This document shows, piece after piece, positions 40,860 to 47,985 of a stretch of 47,985 nucleotides of DNA. Position numbers and translations under genes: made by a program. Location of the stretch: the NCBI GenBank assembly GCA_024398635.1, contig JAKSIV010000016.1, positions 1-47,985 on the forward strand. Direction: 5' to 3'. The notes beneath the pieces are model-generated. The model was not told where the DNA came from. It made no database searches and saw nothing but the letters and a program-made list of their open reading frames with translations. The number at the start of each line of letters is the position of its first letter. Position 1 is the first letter of the stretch. Source of the stretch: Bacteroidaceae bacterium (GTDB lineage: Bacteria; Bacteroidota; Bacteroidia; Bacteroidales; Bacteroidaceae).

Positions 40860-40890
40860 GGTGCCAAAATGAACCGTCCCCTTTGGCACC
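40860..40890. repeat. 31-nt palindrome after guaA, second REP-like family
   Basis: Arms GGTGCCAAA and TTTGGCACC flank the 13-base core ATGAACCGTCCCC. Length, arm size, core size and the CG-x-CCCCTTTG segment match the REP units at 15-18 kb, but the terminal bases differ. Flanked by AAAAAA and TTCT, it may also terminate guaA. Confidence 0.65.
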
Positions 40891-40897
40891 TTCTGCT

Positions 40898-40981
40898 CTA
40901 TTCGAAGTACTCCATCACGCGGGTGATGGTGCTGGTTGATTCCTGACCGGTCCAGCGTGCAATTACGGTCTCATCACGAGT
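40898..40981 (-). pseudogene. C-terminal gene remnant downstream of the Nudix gene
   Basis: In the same frame as the Nudix-type gene, after its TAA, the minus strand reads TRDETVIARWTGQESTSTIT then RVMEYFE and a TAG. Composition looks protein-coding. It may be the tail of a lost gene or an old extension cut off by the new stop. The family is not recognised. Confidence 0.35.
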
Positions 40982-41674
40982 TTAAAACTCCAGTTGGAAG
41001 CCCTTCTTCTTGAAGAGCTCGTAGTTTTCCTTGTTGAAGGAGTAGAGTAGGGCATCGCGCTTGGCCGTCGGACGGGTAGTCTCGTCAAGCTTGTTCAGCA
41101 GCTCGTAATGCATCATCTTCTTGGCGAAGTTGCGGCGGTCAAACTTGACATCCAGAATTGACTCGTACAGTATCTGAAGGTCTTTCATCGTGAACTTCTC
41201 CGGCAGCAGCTCGAATCCGATAGGCTCAAAGTGAATCCGCTCCCTGAGTTTCCTCATGGCATCACGCAGGATCTTGTCGTGGTCAAACGCCAGCTGCGGA
41301 ACTTCGTCGATGGGGAACCACTGAGCCTTTGCTGCATCATCTCCTCCTTTTACTTCCTGTATGCGCACGAGCGCGTAATGGGCAATGGTGATGACTCTCT
41401 CCCTTGGGTCGCGGTCAGGCTCGGAATAAGTGTTGAACTGCTCGATGTAGGCATTCTCCAGACCGGTCTCTTCCTTCAACTCTCTCAAGGCTCCTTGGGC
41501 AGCCGTCTCGTCCATGTTCAGGAAACCGCCCGGGAAAGCCCATTTTCCTTTGTACGGCTCGATGCCTCTTTCAATCAGCAGCACCTTGATGTCGTTCCCG
41601 TCAAAACCGAAGATCACACAGTCGGTCGTGACCGCCGGATGAGGGTACTTGTAGCAGTATTTTTTCTCTTCCAT
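40982..41674 (-). CDS. Nudix-type transcriptional regulator (NrtR-like)
   Basis: 230 residues. The Nudix domain occupies residues 10-145, with a box matching GFLNMDETAAQGALRELKEE then TGL, so the key RE-x-x-EE residues are kept. The C-terminal winged helix is the NrtR/AraR-like domain (FTMKDLQILYESILDVKFDR then RNFAKKM, GVRP-like end replaced by TARPTAKRDALLYSF-type sequence). Such proteins bind an ADP-ribose or sugar-phosphate ligand and repress NAD or pentose genes. Palindromic GTAA boxes in its own promoter suggest autoregulation. The ligand is unknown. Confidence 0.85.
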   Translation of the reverse strand: MEEKKYCYKYPHPAVTTDCVIFGFDGNDIKVLLIERGIEPYKGKWAFPGGFLNMDETAAQGALRELKEETGLENAYIEQFNTYSEPDRDPRERVITIAHYALVRIQEVKGGDDAAKAQWFPIDEVPQLAFDHDKILRDAMRKLRERIHFEPIGFELLPEKFTMKDLQILYESILDVKFDRRNFAKKMMHYELLNKLDETTRPTAKRDALLYSFNKENYELFKKKGFQLEF

Positions 41675-41683
41675 TTCCTATTC

Positions 41684-41831
41684 GTGTAAAAATTACGCAA
41701 CAAAGGTAAGGTGATTATTTTTCTCATCCAAATAAATTGCGTAAAAATTACATCTGTAAAGCAAAATTTATCTTTGATTAGTAATATATCAAAAATTACA
41801 CTTGTAAATTAGTAATTACACACTACCTTTG
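41684..41831. promoter_or_regulatory. Divergent promoter region with several GTAA/TTAC boxes
   Basis: Boxes: GTGTAA-AAA-TTACGC at 41684-41698, GCGTAA-AAA-TTACAT at 41739-41753, TTACA-CT-TGTAA at 41796-41807 and GTAATTAC at 41812-41819. Promoter boxes: TACCTTTG on the minus strand at 41701-41708 for the Nudix gene, and TATCTTTG (41769-41776) and TACCTTTG (41824-41831) on the plus strand. The boxes overlap or follow each promoter, as expected for repressor sites. Confidence 0.65.
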
Positions 41832-41851
41832 CCGTGTATTTGACTAATGGT

Positions 41852-42094
41852 ATGAATCTGAGAATTGAAGAACTATGTAAGCAGCGCGGACTCAGGATGA
41901 GTGACCTTGCTGCCAAGATGGGAGTGAATCAGGCAAACCTCACATCTTCACTGAAAGGTAATCCGACTGTTTCAAGACTTGAGGCAGTGGCCAATGTCCT
42001 AGGGGTAGGGACAGCAGACATGCACAGTAATCCCGCTCACCATAGTTCTTACAAAGATCTCTGGACGGCCGCTGCAAATGCCGGAGTAGAATAG
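41852..42094 (+). CDS. Small XRE-family HTH protein
   Basis: 80 residues starting at the ATG at 41852 (MNLRIEELCKQRGLRMSDLA). The rest is almost entirely a helix-turn-helix (AAKMGVNQANLTSSLKGNP, SRLEAVANVLGVGTADM) with a short tail. The GTG start at 41834 lies too near the -7 box. It probably acts as a dimeric DNA-binding regulator. Its promoter lies among the GTAA/TTAC boxes shared with the Nudix gene, so the two may form a regulatory circuit. Confidence 0.8.
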   Translation: MNLRIEELCKQRGLRMSDLAAKMGVNQANLTSSLKGNPTVSRLEAVANVLGVGTADMHSNPAHHSSYKDLWTAAANAGVE

Positions 42095-42138
42095 CTACAA
42101 ACAGCCGAATAAAATTATTTCAAACGACCGAGTGTGAG

Positions 42139-42156
42139 TATTTTTGTATATATTTG
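42139..42156 (+). promoter_or_regulatory. Two tandem -7 boxes before the DUF4143 gene
   Basis: TATTTTTG (42139-42146) and TATATTTG (42149-42156), 32-42 bases before the ATG at 42188. Either could serve. Confidence 0.5.
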
Positions 42157-42187
42157 CGCAGCATAGAAAATAGTTCTTTCACAGAGT

Positions 42188-43456
42188 ATGTATAAAAATA
42201 GGATTGCAGATGGCCTGCTGGCCAGAAAGATTGCGGGGAAAGGGGCTGTTCTAATAGAAGGCCCGAAGTGGTGTGGAAAGACTACAACTGCGACACAACA
42301 GGCAAAAAGTCTGCTGGATCTTGGTGACAGCAAAGTATTGAAGAACAGCAGGACAATGTTTGAGATTGATCCATATGTCCTTCTGGATGGAGAAATACCA
42401 AGGCTGATTGACGAATGGCAGACCATCCCTGACCTATGGGATACGATCCGCAGTGCTGTTGACAAACGTGGCGAACCGACCCAGTTTATTCTTACCGGGT
42501 CAACGGTAACGCCGGAAGCGGAAGAAACGGTTCATAGCGGCACCGGCAGAATAGGACGGCTAAGAATGCGTACAATGAGCCTTTACGAGTCTGGTGAATC
42601 ATCCGGATCAGTAAGCATTGAAGACCTTTTCAATGGCGGGAAAATCAGTCCCCGGCAGAATGCATTGTCCATAGAGGACATTGCATTTCTGGCATGTCGT
42701 GGTGGCTGGCCTGCTGCAACCATGATGGAAGGCGAGATAGCGTTGGACCAGGCCATAGACTATTATGATTCCGTGGTAGACTATGACATCAAAAGAGTTG
42801 ACGGCGTAAGACGCGATTCCCAAAGGGCACGCAGACTTCTTCGGTCGTTCGCCAGGAATATTGCCGGACAGGTGTCTTATGCAACCTACAAAGCGGATAT
42901 GGCAAGCAATGACTCCGACACTCTGGATGAAGATACTGTGGCGGACTATATCAAAGCCCTTAAGAAATTGTACGTTGTAGAAGACCTGGAAGCTTGGAAC
43001 CCGAACTTGAGGAGCAAGGCTGCAATACGTACCAGCGATACCAGGCATCTTGTTGACCCAAGCATTGCCACGGCAGCTCTGGGCATAGGGCCGAAGGATT
43101 TGATAAGCGATCTGGACACATTTGGATTGATATTCGAGAACATGGCCGTGCGGGATCTTCGTGTATATGCGGAAGCTTTATCCGGGAAACTTTACCATTA
43201 CCGTGATAATACGGGATTGGAATGCGACGCCGTGCTTCACAGAAGGAATGGCACATACGGTCTTATCGAGGTCAAACTGGGAGGAGAAAAGAAGATAGAG
43301 GAAGGTGTGGCAAGCCTTATGGCATTGGCGGATAAGATTGATACAACAAAGATGTCGAAGCCCTCATTCATGATGGTGCTGACCGCCGTGGGAGATTATG
43401 CATACACCCGGCCGGATGGAATTCATGTTGTTCCCATAGGTTGTTTGAAGAATTAA
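42188..43456 (+). CDS. AAA ATPase with DUF4143 domain
   Basis: 422 residues. AAA_14 ATPase with Walker A IEGPKWCGKTTTATQ and Walker B PRLIDEWQ, sensor-like FILTGSTV, then the DUF4143 domain. That domain is a restriction-endonuclease-like fold, with GLIFENMAVRDLRVYAEAL, ECDAVLHRRNGTYGLIEVKL near the C-terminus; its D-x-n-E-x-K pattern fits a PD-(D/E)xK core. Such proteins are very common in Bacteroidales and scattered by horizontal transfer, with no assigned function. It has its own promoter boxes and no clear partner gene. Confidence 0.88.
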   Translation: MYKNRIADGLLARKIAGKGAVLIEGPKWCGKTTTATQQAKSLLDLGDSKVLKNSRTMFEIDPYVLLDGEIPRLIDEWQTIPDLWDTIRSAVDKRGEPTQFILTGSTVTPEAEETVHSGTGRIGRLRMRTMSLYESGESSGSVSIEDLFNGGKISPRQNALSIEDIAFLACRGGWPAATMMEGEIALDQAIDYYDSVVDYDIKRVDGVRRDSQRARRLLRSFARNIAGQVSYATYKADMASNDSDTLDEDTVADYIKALKKLYVVEDLEAWNPNLRSKAAIRTSDTRHLVDPSIATAALGIGPKDLISDLDTFGLIFENMAVRDLRVYAEALSGKLYHYRDNTGLECDAVLHRRNGTYGLIEVKLGGEKKIEEGVASLMALADKIDTTKMSKPSFMMVLTAVGDYAYTRPDGIHVVPIGCLKN

Positions 43457-43749
43457 AGGATTTTTAGGAAAGTCTCTATAGCCTCCCTTGAACATCCGGA
43501 AGATGTATCTTTTGTAGATCGGCAAAAAGATTGATTCCGCCGTCCGACAATTATTATCCTTTTACGACCCTTTCCAAATCTGGAGACGGATACAGTATTG
43601 TCCGCTAACCATATATGTTTCTGATCGCACAGAGACACGCTATCATTCGCATATCCGATTACGTTTGCGCGTGGATTATTGTAATTCAATGATTTTTGCG
43701 TAACTTTATATGATTTGCATCGAATATCAATAATCAATACAATACAAAA
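43457..43749. other. 293-base gap with no supported gene
   Basis: A minus-strand open frame (43453-43857) crosses it but starts inside the decayed lipoprotein gene and matches no family seen. A TAACTTTA sequence near 43699 could be a weak -7 box for the pseudogene that follows. Confidence 0.3.
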
Positions 43750-44274
43750 ATGAAGACAAAAATTTTGACACTTGCCCTTGCATTCCTGACAATCGGGCTT
43801 CTGGGCTCCTGCGAAAAGGAAGACCCTAAAGTATCGGTGGGATGGCAATGCATTCAAGTTTGAGACAAATCAGTACGATGTTCAGACCAACTGGAATGCA
43901 TCTCACGTGAGCCATTTCGCCTGGTGCAATACCGCTTCCGTAGCATGTGAGGAATCATACAGTGAATCAGGCACCACAGCGGGCGACGTATTCTTCACCA
44001 ACGCGACAACAGAAAGCCCAAATATGCTGGTTCGGTTCTCTCCGGCACAGTTAAATCTCTCCCGGAATGCGTTGTCTTCCTTCCCGCTGCGGGCTCCCGC
44101 AAAGGTTCCAATATCAGCAATAATGGCAATCTTAGTAACTGTTGGTATTGGTCGTCTTCTGCACTCGACAATGAATTTGCGTACCGCATGATTGTCGATA
44201 TGGGCTATGTCTACCATGCCGGCGGCCTCCGCTACCTCGGCTTTAGTGTCCGCCTCGTCACGGATGTGAAATAA
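43750..44274 (+). pseudogene. Decayed FISUMP-type lipoprotein gene
   Basis: It opens with an intact lipoprotein signal (TLALAFLTIGLLGSCEKED), then stops after 37 residues because of a frameshift near 43838. A second frame continues with AFKFETNQYDVQTNWNASHV and AGDVFFTNATTESPN to about 44025. A third carries SGTVKSLPECVVFLPAAGSR, WYWSSSALDNEFAYRMI and the hallmark end FSVRLVTDVK with TAA at 44272. At least two frameshifts and an internal deletion (the usual RTLSTDEW region is missing) show it is dead. The same C-terminal signature appears in the intact lipoprotein at 11 kb. Confidence 0.75.
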
Positions 44275-44297
44275 TCGCAATAGTCCAAACAAATCAG

Positions 44298-44330
44298 CAG
44301 CCGTGTGTTGTCAAGATATGCGGCTGTTTT
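44298..44330 (+). terminator. Terminator after the decayed lipoprotein gene
   Basis: CAGCCG and CGGCTG (44321-44326) enclose a 17-base loop and are followed by TTTTG, 24 bases after the pseudogene stop. Confidence 0.5.
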
Positions 44331-44526
44331 GCTATCCCGGAGGCAATGATTCAATCATGAAAATGTGCCTTTTGCCGCCTGGAAGAACTGATATGTTTTA
44401 CGCCCCTAAGTCTATACGGACATCTGTCTGGTTTCCGTAAATATTGAAGTTGTTAAATGTGATGGTGTGCTGAAATAAAAGCCAACTATAAATCTTTGGT
44501 ATCCTTTCTTTTGCTCGCTCCGGCTT

Positions 44527-44784
44527 TCAGATTCTTATCGTCAGGATCTCATTTATATCTGTTAGGTAATTGTAGCTCTTGTGTTCGCTCTTGACCTTCC
44601 AGGGCTGCTGCTTCTCACCTTCAACTCCGAGGCTTACGGTTTTCAGGCCGTACTTCTGGTTAAGACCGTCTATCCTCTGTGAAAGGTCAAGACGTTCGGC
44701 GCGGTTTTGAACCGGATCGAACAGGTCCGGCTGGACGTTGCCCTGGTGAACTATCTTCCCCAGTATAACACCGGATTTGTATGG
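44527..44784 (-). pseudogene. C-terminal remnant of a UmuC-type Y-family DNA polymerase
   Basis: The minus strand encodes about 85 residues ending in TGA: PYKSGVILGKIVHQGNVQPD, LFDPVQNRAERL, then LSQRIDGLNQKYGLKTVSLG and DINEILTIRI. This matches the far C-terminal (DUF4113-like) region of UmuC, where the mini-domain G-V-x-L-x-x-I and LFD are conserved. The catalytic part is absent, and upstream DNA (44785-44840) is unrelated. UmuC genes often sit on mobile islands, so this marks a deletion endpoint. The neighbouring 44331-44526 stretch shows nothing recognisable. Confidence 0.7.
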
Positions 44785-44847
44785 TCAATGTATATTTAGA
44801 ATAGATTTGACTATACCGAATGGATTTTCTTTTTTGAAGGCTAAAAC

Positions 44848-45612
44848 TTAATCGATCATTATGTACTTACCATGATCGAAGCTGGTGTGTTCGTTATGGA
44901 ACACATAACCCAACTGATTGGAAAGACATGCCGTTTTACCAATGACTTTGTCCACGTTGTAATGAGAGTGACCGAAGATCCAGACATCGATATTTGACTC
45001 CTTGATGTAGTCTTTCAGTTCAACCGTGAAAGCACCATTGGCAAGACTACCCTCAAACTTCGGACATTGCATCAAGAAAGAGGGTACGTGATGTGTGACA
45101 ACAACCTTGTTCTCGGCAGTACTCTCTTGAACGACCTTCTTGATGAACTCTATACATCGACTATGCTCGCGATTGAAGTCGGCGAAGGTGAGCAGTTCGC
45201 CATTGAATAGAATCCTGCGGAAGTCGCTGACGACCTGCTCTGTGTAGTAAGCTTCCCGAAGAGAAATCTCTGACCACAGAGTAGAGATAATGAAGTCTGT
45301 GTCCTCAATTCGTACAACTGCGTTATAGTAGCTATGCACATTGTGACGAATCTCCAGACAGTAGCCGTCTTCGAGTGTAGCTATGTCGAAATACTTGTAG
45401 AACTCATGGTTGCCCATGCAGCAGATGACCTGCTTGTAGTTCTCGGATGCCCAATCCCAGAATGGATGCTTGGTGTAGTTCTCGTCACCAAGATAGCCGA
45501 TGTCACCTGCAAGCACCAGGATGTCGCCTGTTACTTTGAGAGGATTAACCTTGAGATACCGCCAGTTGTCGGCAAACTCAAGGTGTAGGTCGGATGCGTA
45601 TTGGATTTTCAT
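44848..45612 (-). CDS. Metallophosphoesterase, third gene of the island operon
   Basis: 254 residues of the calcineurin-like phosphoesterase fold: DLHLEFADNW, LVLAGDIGYLGDE, CMGNHEFYKY, VVVTHHVP and IFGHSHYNVDK give all five metal motifs (D-x-H, GD, GNHE, H, GHxH). It probably hydrolyses a phosphodiester or nucleotide in the cytoplasm. Its start shares one base with the stop of the nucleotidyltransferase gene, so it is translated from the same message. Pairing a nucleotide-transferring and a phosphoester-cleaving enzyme suggests opposing activities. Confidence 0.88.
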   Translation of the reverse strand: MKIQYASDLHLEFADNWRYLKVNPLKVTGDILVLAGDIGYLGDENYTKHPFWDWASENYKQVICCMGNHEFYKYFDIATLEDGYCLEIRHNVHSYYNAVVRIEDTDFIISTLWSEISLREAYYTEQVVSDFRRILFNGELLTFADFNREHSRCIEFIKKVVQESTAENKVVVTHHVPSFLMQCPKFEGSLANGAFTVELKDYIKESNIDVWIFGHSHYNVDKVIGKTACLSNQLGYVFHNEHTSFDHGKYIMID

Positions 45613-46403
45613 TATACAAACATCTCTTTTAATTGTTCCATATATTCCAGGATGGCATCACGTCCTATCCCTAATGTCTTGTCCATGCTTTTTAGGAAAT
45701 CCTTATCTTCGCATGATTCCTCAATCTGGGATGTGAACGCTTCCACTTTTGTCTTTATATTCTCAGGCAGATTGATTGCATCAACGTTTCCTATAGCCGA
45801 AAGTAATTTGAATACATCATCACGGTGTTTCCTAATGTCGTGACCTTGCACACTATTAGGATCCTCTTTCTTTTGAAGGCTTAGATTGACGAATGCAGTA
45901 GCTTTCAGACACAGGAGAGCGATGAAATCTGCAACAGATAAACCATCTATGACTTTTCTGCGGGATAGTGTAAAGTCGTAGTATTCTTTGTCCATAATGA
46001 TTGCAGAGAGACTTGGAACGCTCTCGCCAACAGGAATAGGGGTGAGATGAAAACCATTAGGTTCTCCCAATATGTCCGGATGAACAGACAAAAGTTCTAT
46101 CTGTTGTGGGTAACCCTGAGTTTCTGGCTTCATGAATCTGAAGAGTTCTGGAACAGGCTCTTTCCCTTCACCTCTTTTGCGGCTTCGGTTATGGTATCCT
46201 CCATCTTCAATGAATTTCCAGAATTTGCGCCCGAAATCAGCTGTCATGTTTTCGACAATCAAGATGATGTCTATATCGACAGTATCTCTGGGTTCTGTAT
46301 TTGTATCTCTCAAATTTACATCACATGCCGTACCACCGATAATGATGTATTTGTCTTCTTCACCAGCAAACTGCTCGCGAAATTTATCTAATCCAATTAC
46401 CAT
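45612..46403 (-). CDS. AbiEii-like nucleotidyltransferase
   Basis: 263 residues. The polymerase-beta-type signature YIIIGGTACDVNL ... RDTVDIDIILIV places the acidic pair in the DIDI motif after a GG loop, as in AbiEii/MNT-type enzymes. GLSVADFIALLCLKATAFVN and HDIRKHRDDVFKLL resemble the K-x-x-A / K-x-x-D segments of the AbiEii family. AbiEii toxins transfer nucleotides to tRNA and are neutralised by an upstream winged-helix AbiEi. Here the upstream gene overlaps by seven bases and carries a winged-helix-like region, so a toxin-antitoxin or abortive-infection role is plausible. Confidence 0.72.
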   Translation of the reverse strand: MVIGLDKFREQFAGEEDKYIIIGGTACDVNLRDTNTEPRDTVDIDIILIVENMTADFGRKFWKFIEDGGYHNRSRKRGEGKEPVPELFRFMKPETQGYPQQIELLSVHPDILGEPNGFHLTPIPVGESVPSLSAIIMDKEYYDFTLSRRKVIDGLSVADFIALLCLKATAFVNLSLQKKEDPNSVQGHDIRKHRDDVFKLLSAIGNVDAINLPENIKTKVEAFTSQIEESCEDKDFLKSMDKTLGIGRDAILEYMEQLKEMFV

Positions 46404-47353
46404 TGCATTTCATTTATTACTCGTTTGACTTCGCCCTCTACTCGGGCATCTGGATCCTCTCTAAGTGACAAGACCAACGAAAGTTTGTCAACATATCGTT
46501 CTCCTTCGAACATAGCAGGCTCGTAACACCATATCTCGATGCGATATTTTCCTTCGATCTCGTTGGTGTGAGCTTTCCAGGTTGACGCCCTGAATACCGA
46601 ATCAAGCACAGCGACTGTATCGACATTCTCTGGATTCAGCCAGGAGTAGTGGGCGAGGGCACTGATGCTGCTCATACGAAACCCTTCGGGTATTGGCTCG
46701 TTGGAATAGACAATACGGCTTACAGGATTTCTCATCAACTCCAGACCTTCTTCCCATAGGGCTTTTCTATCTTTGAGAAAATGATAGGTTTTGCTATTGT
46801 CTAGGCCTTTGACAGAGTCGCAAAAACCATATTGCTCAAGCTCTGCCAAAGCTCGTGAAATGGAAATGTAACTGAAGCTCCACTTCCCGAGAAAAGTTCC
46901 GATCGAAACATCCGGACCTAATGATTTCTCTTGCAACCAGTAAAGAAGAAGAAACTGAGCTTTAGGTGATAGTTGTTTTACACGTTTCTTTTTTGGCGTA
47001 CGTCCTAAGGTGTTTACAACCAGATTTGGCAGATGGACATAGTTTGAACTCGCGACAAAGTAAACACCTTGATCATATAATCTGATTCGATTGTTATAGT
47101 CGCGCTTGTTCGTGATAAGGATAACCGGTTTGTTTAAGGCTTCAGTTATCTTATTGGAATAATAAGCATACTCTGATGGCGTAAATTCTTTTTCGTTCTT
47201 CGACTGATAGAAAATATATTCATTATCTTGAAAGAACCCTTTGTAAATATAGAATGACACAATGATACCTACCGTTAACCCCTTTGTCTCTTTCTTATCG
47301 ACGACGGTGAGCGGTACGTTGGTTCCTAATATGTTTACAATATCTATTTTCAT
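46397..47353 (-). CDS. Winged-helix-like protein, first gene of the island operon
   Basis: 318 residues, not assigned to a named family. Residues 1-115 form an alpha/beta region (VNILGTNVPLTVV, NKPVILITNKRDYNNRIRLY). A likely winged helix follows at about 125-200 (KKKRVKQLSPKAQFLLLYWL, SYISISRALAELEQYGFCD). The C-terminal part (GFRMSSISALAHYSWLNPEN, YRIEIWCYEPAMF) resembles the effector half of AbiEi-like or HTH proteins next to nucleotidyltransferases. It may repress the operon and neutralise the nucleotidyltransferase. A promoter with an inverted repeat lies directly upstream. Confidence 0.6.
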   Translation of the reverse strand: MKIDIVNILGTNVPLTVVDKKETKGLTVGIIVSFYIYKGFFQDNEYIFYQSKNEKEFTPSEYAYYSNKITEALNKPVILITNKRDYNNRIRLYDQGVYFVASSNYVHLPNLVVNTLGRTPKKKRVKQLSPKAQFLLLYWLQEKSLGPDVSIGTFLGKWSFSYISISRALAELEQYGFCDSVKGLDNSKTYHFLKDRKALWEEGLELMRNPVSRIVYSNEPIPEGFRMSSISALAHYSWLNPENVDTVAVLDSVFRASTWKAHTNEIEGKYRIEIWCYEPAMFEGERYVDKLSLVLSLREDPDARVEGEVKRVINEMQW

Positions 47354-47377
47354 GTTATTTGTAGTATTATCATATTA

Positions 47378-47409
47378 AGTGAAAACACTGCAAAGATAGT
47401 GAAAATATT
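47378..47409 (-). promoter_or_regulatory. Promoter and operator candidate of the island operon
   Basis: On the minus strand TATCTTTG (47391-47398) is a -7 box. On its downstream side AGTG-AAAA-CACT (47378-47389) is an inverted repeat, and AGTGAAAATATT recurs at 47398-47409, exactly 20 bases away. Two AGTGAAAA sites two helical turns apart around the -7 box fit autoregulation by the first gene product. Confidence 0.55.
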
Positions 47410-47985
47410 TCGACAATCAGTAAGTTATATGATTATTTTTATATTTTTTAAGCAAAATCATGGTTTTTGTAATATTTTTCTGACAATCATACCTGTTTTT
47501 CTGTAGCGTTCTATGATTTTAATCAGTAATGTTGTTCTTTCGAAGCTACTTCTTGAGGGTGATAAAATTATGTTGCAAAGACTTTTTTGCTAAACTTGAT
47601 GAATTGTTTTGAAGTCGGTGATTTAACTAAAGAAATTATGTAAATAGAGCTATATCAATTAATTACTGTATTTTGCCATATAGTACATTCTGAGGTAGCA
47701 TTTTTCACTATTTCCCGATGCAGAAAATTTAGAACTTTCCAATTTGATTTTGTAGAATTTTGTAAACTGCAATAAATAAGCAATTTATAGAATTATATTG
47801 GCACACGAAAGCCGATTTTTTGGCACACGTGCGACAAAACGTGTGACAGATTTTTAATGGACTCGGTAGTGATTTTATTGGTATTTTCAGTATTTTCCAT
47901 TTCAAAATTTCAGAATTTGCAAATCTATTGATTTAAGTTTCGCAAGTGATTCAGGCGGCCGGTTGTAGTTGTTGAGCCACCCTCA
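47410..47985. other. AT-rich region without a recognised gene
   Basis: No open frame of note. It contains TTGGCACACG twice (47798-47807 and 47820-47829, 22 bases apart) and an inverted repeat CACACGT ... ACGTGTG (47824-47845). These could be protein-binding sites or the edge of an element. The next gene is outside the window. Confidence 0.4.

Noticed and set aside
43453..43857. Minus-strand frame of 134 residues after the DUF4143 gene
   Set aside because: It starts inside the decayed lipoprotein gene in antisense and matches nothing known to me, although its 3' half has protein-like composition.

Overview
The window looks like a chromosomal segment of a member of the Bacteroidales (Bacteroidota), probably near Prevotellaceae/Bacteroidaceae. 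The evidence is the recurrent -7 promoter box TAnnTTTG in front of genes, the scarcity of Shine-Dalgarno sequences, and a typical gene repertoire: fimbrillin-like and FISUMP-like lipoproteins, a C10 cysteine peptidase, GH97 and GH3 glycosidases, a BlaR1-TonB fusion and a Wza/Wzc pair whose kinase has a Gly-Tyr tail. No rRNA, tRNA, CRISPR array or intact insertion sequence was seen. The family assignments come from motifs read by eye, not from database searches.

Left block (1-15.1 kb) is the end of an exopolysaccharide/capsule locus: a UDP-HexNAc(A) 2-epimerase, a HipBA toxin-antitoxin pair apparently inserted in the locus, a very large fusion of a deacetylase-like domain with a FAD/Fe-S oxidoreductase, the Wza-like exporter, the Wzc-like tyrosine kinase, a WlbA-like sugar dehydrogenase, a 56-residue peptide with a FISUMP-like lipoprotein, then a nucleotidyltransferase, a PqqD-like protein and a CpsB-type PHP phosphatase whose 3' end is chimeric.

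Middle block (15.1-20.3 kb, plus an outlier at 37.0 kb) is dominated by a REP system: one RAYT transposase and eleven 31-nt palindromic units, mostly in pairs. Every one of the five genes that run into an outer edge of these elements ends on the TGA that begins the unit. The genes there encode RAYT, a YdeI-like protein, a DUF1295 membrane enzyme, a small membrane protein and, at 37 kb, a flavodoxin/ferredoxin. Two other palindromes (20275-20299 and 40860-40890) look like related REP families.

Right block (20.3-43.5 kb) holds a GH97 glucosidase, a frameshifted secreted-protein gene, a TapB-like secreted protein with an M20 dipeptidase, a five-gene MacAB-TolC-type efflux operon, a lipoprotein/C10 peptidase pair coupled by ATGA overlap, a GH3 enzyme with a PA14 insert, a BlaI/BlaR1-TonB regulatory pair with a visible operator, a Fur - QueH::MTHFS fusion - EFR1 operon divergent from guaA, and a Nudix-type regulator divergent from a small HTH gene over a promoter region full of palindromic boxes, followed by a DUF4143 ATPase.

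The right end (43.5-48 kb) looks like an accessory island: a decayed FISUMP lipoprotein gene, a C-terminal remnant of a UmuC-type polymerase, and an overlapping three-gene operon (winged-helix-like protein, AbiEii-like nucleotidyltransferase, metallophosphoesterase) with an inverted-repeat operator candidate, then about 630 bases of AT-rich DNA with no gene seen.
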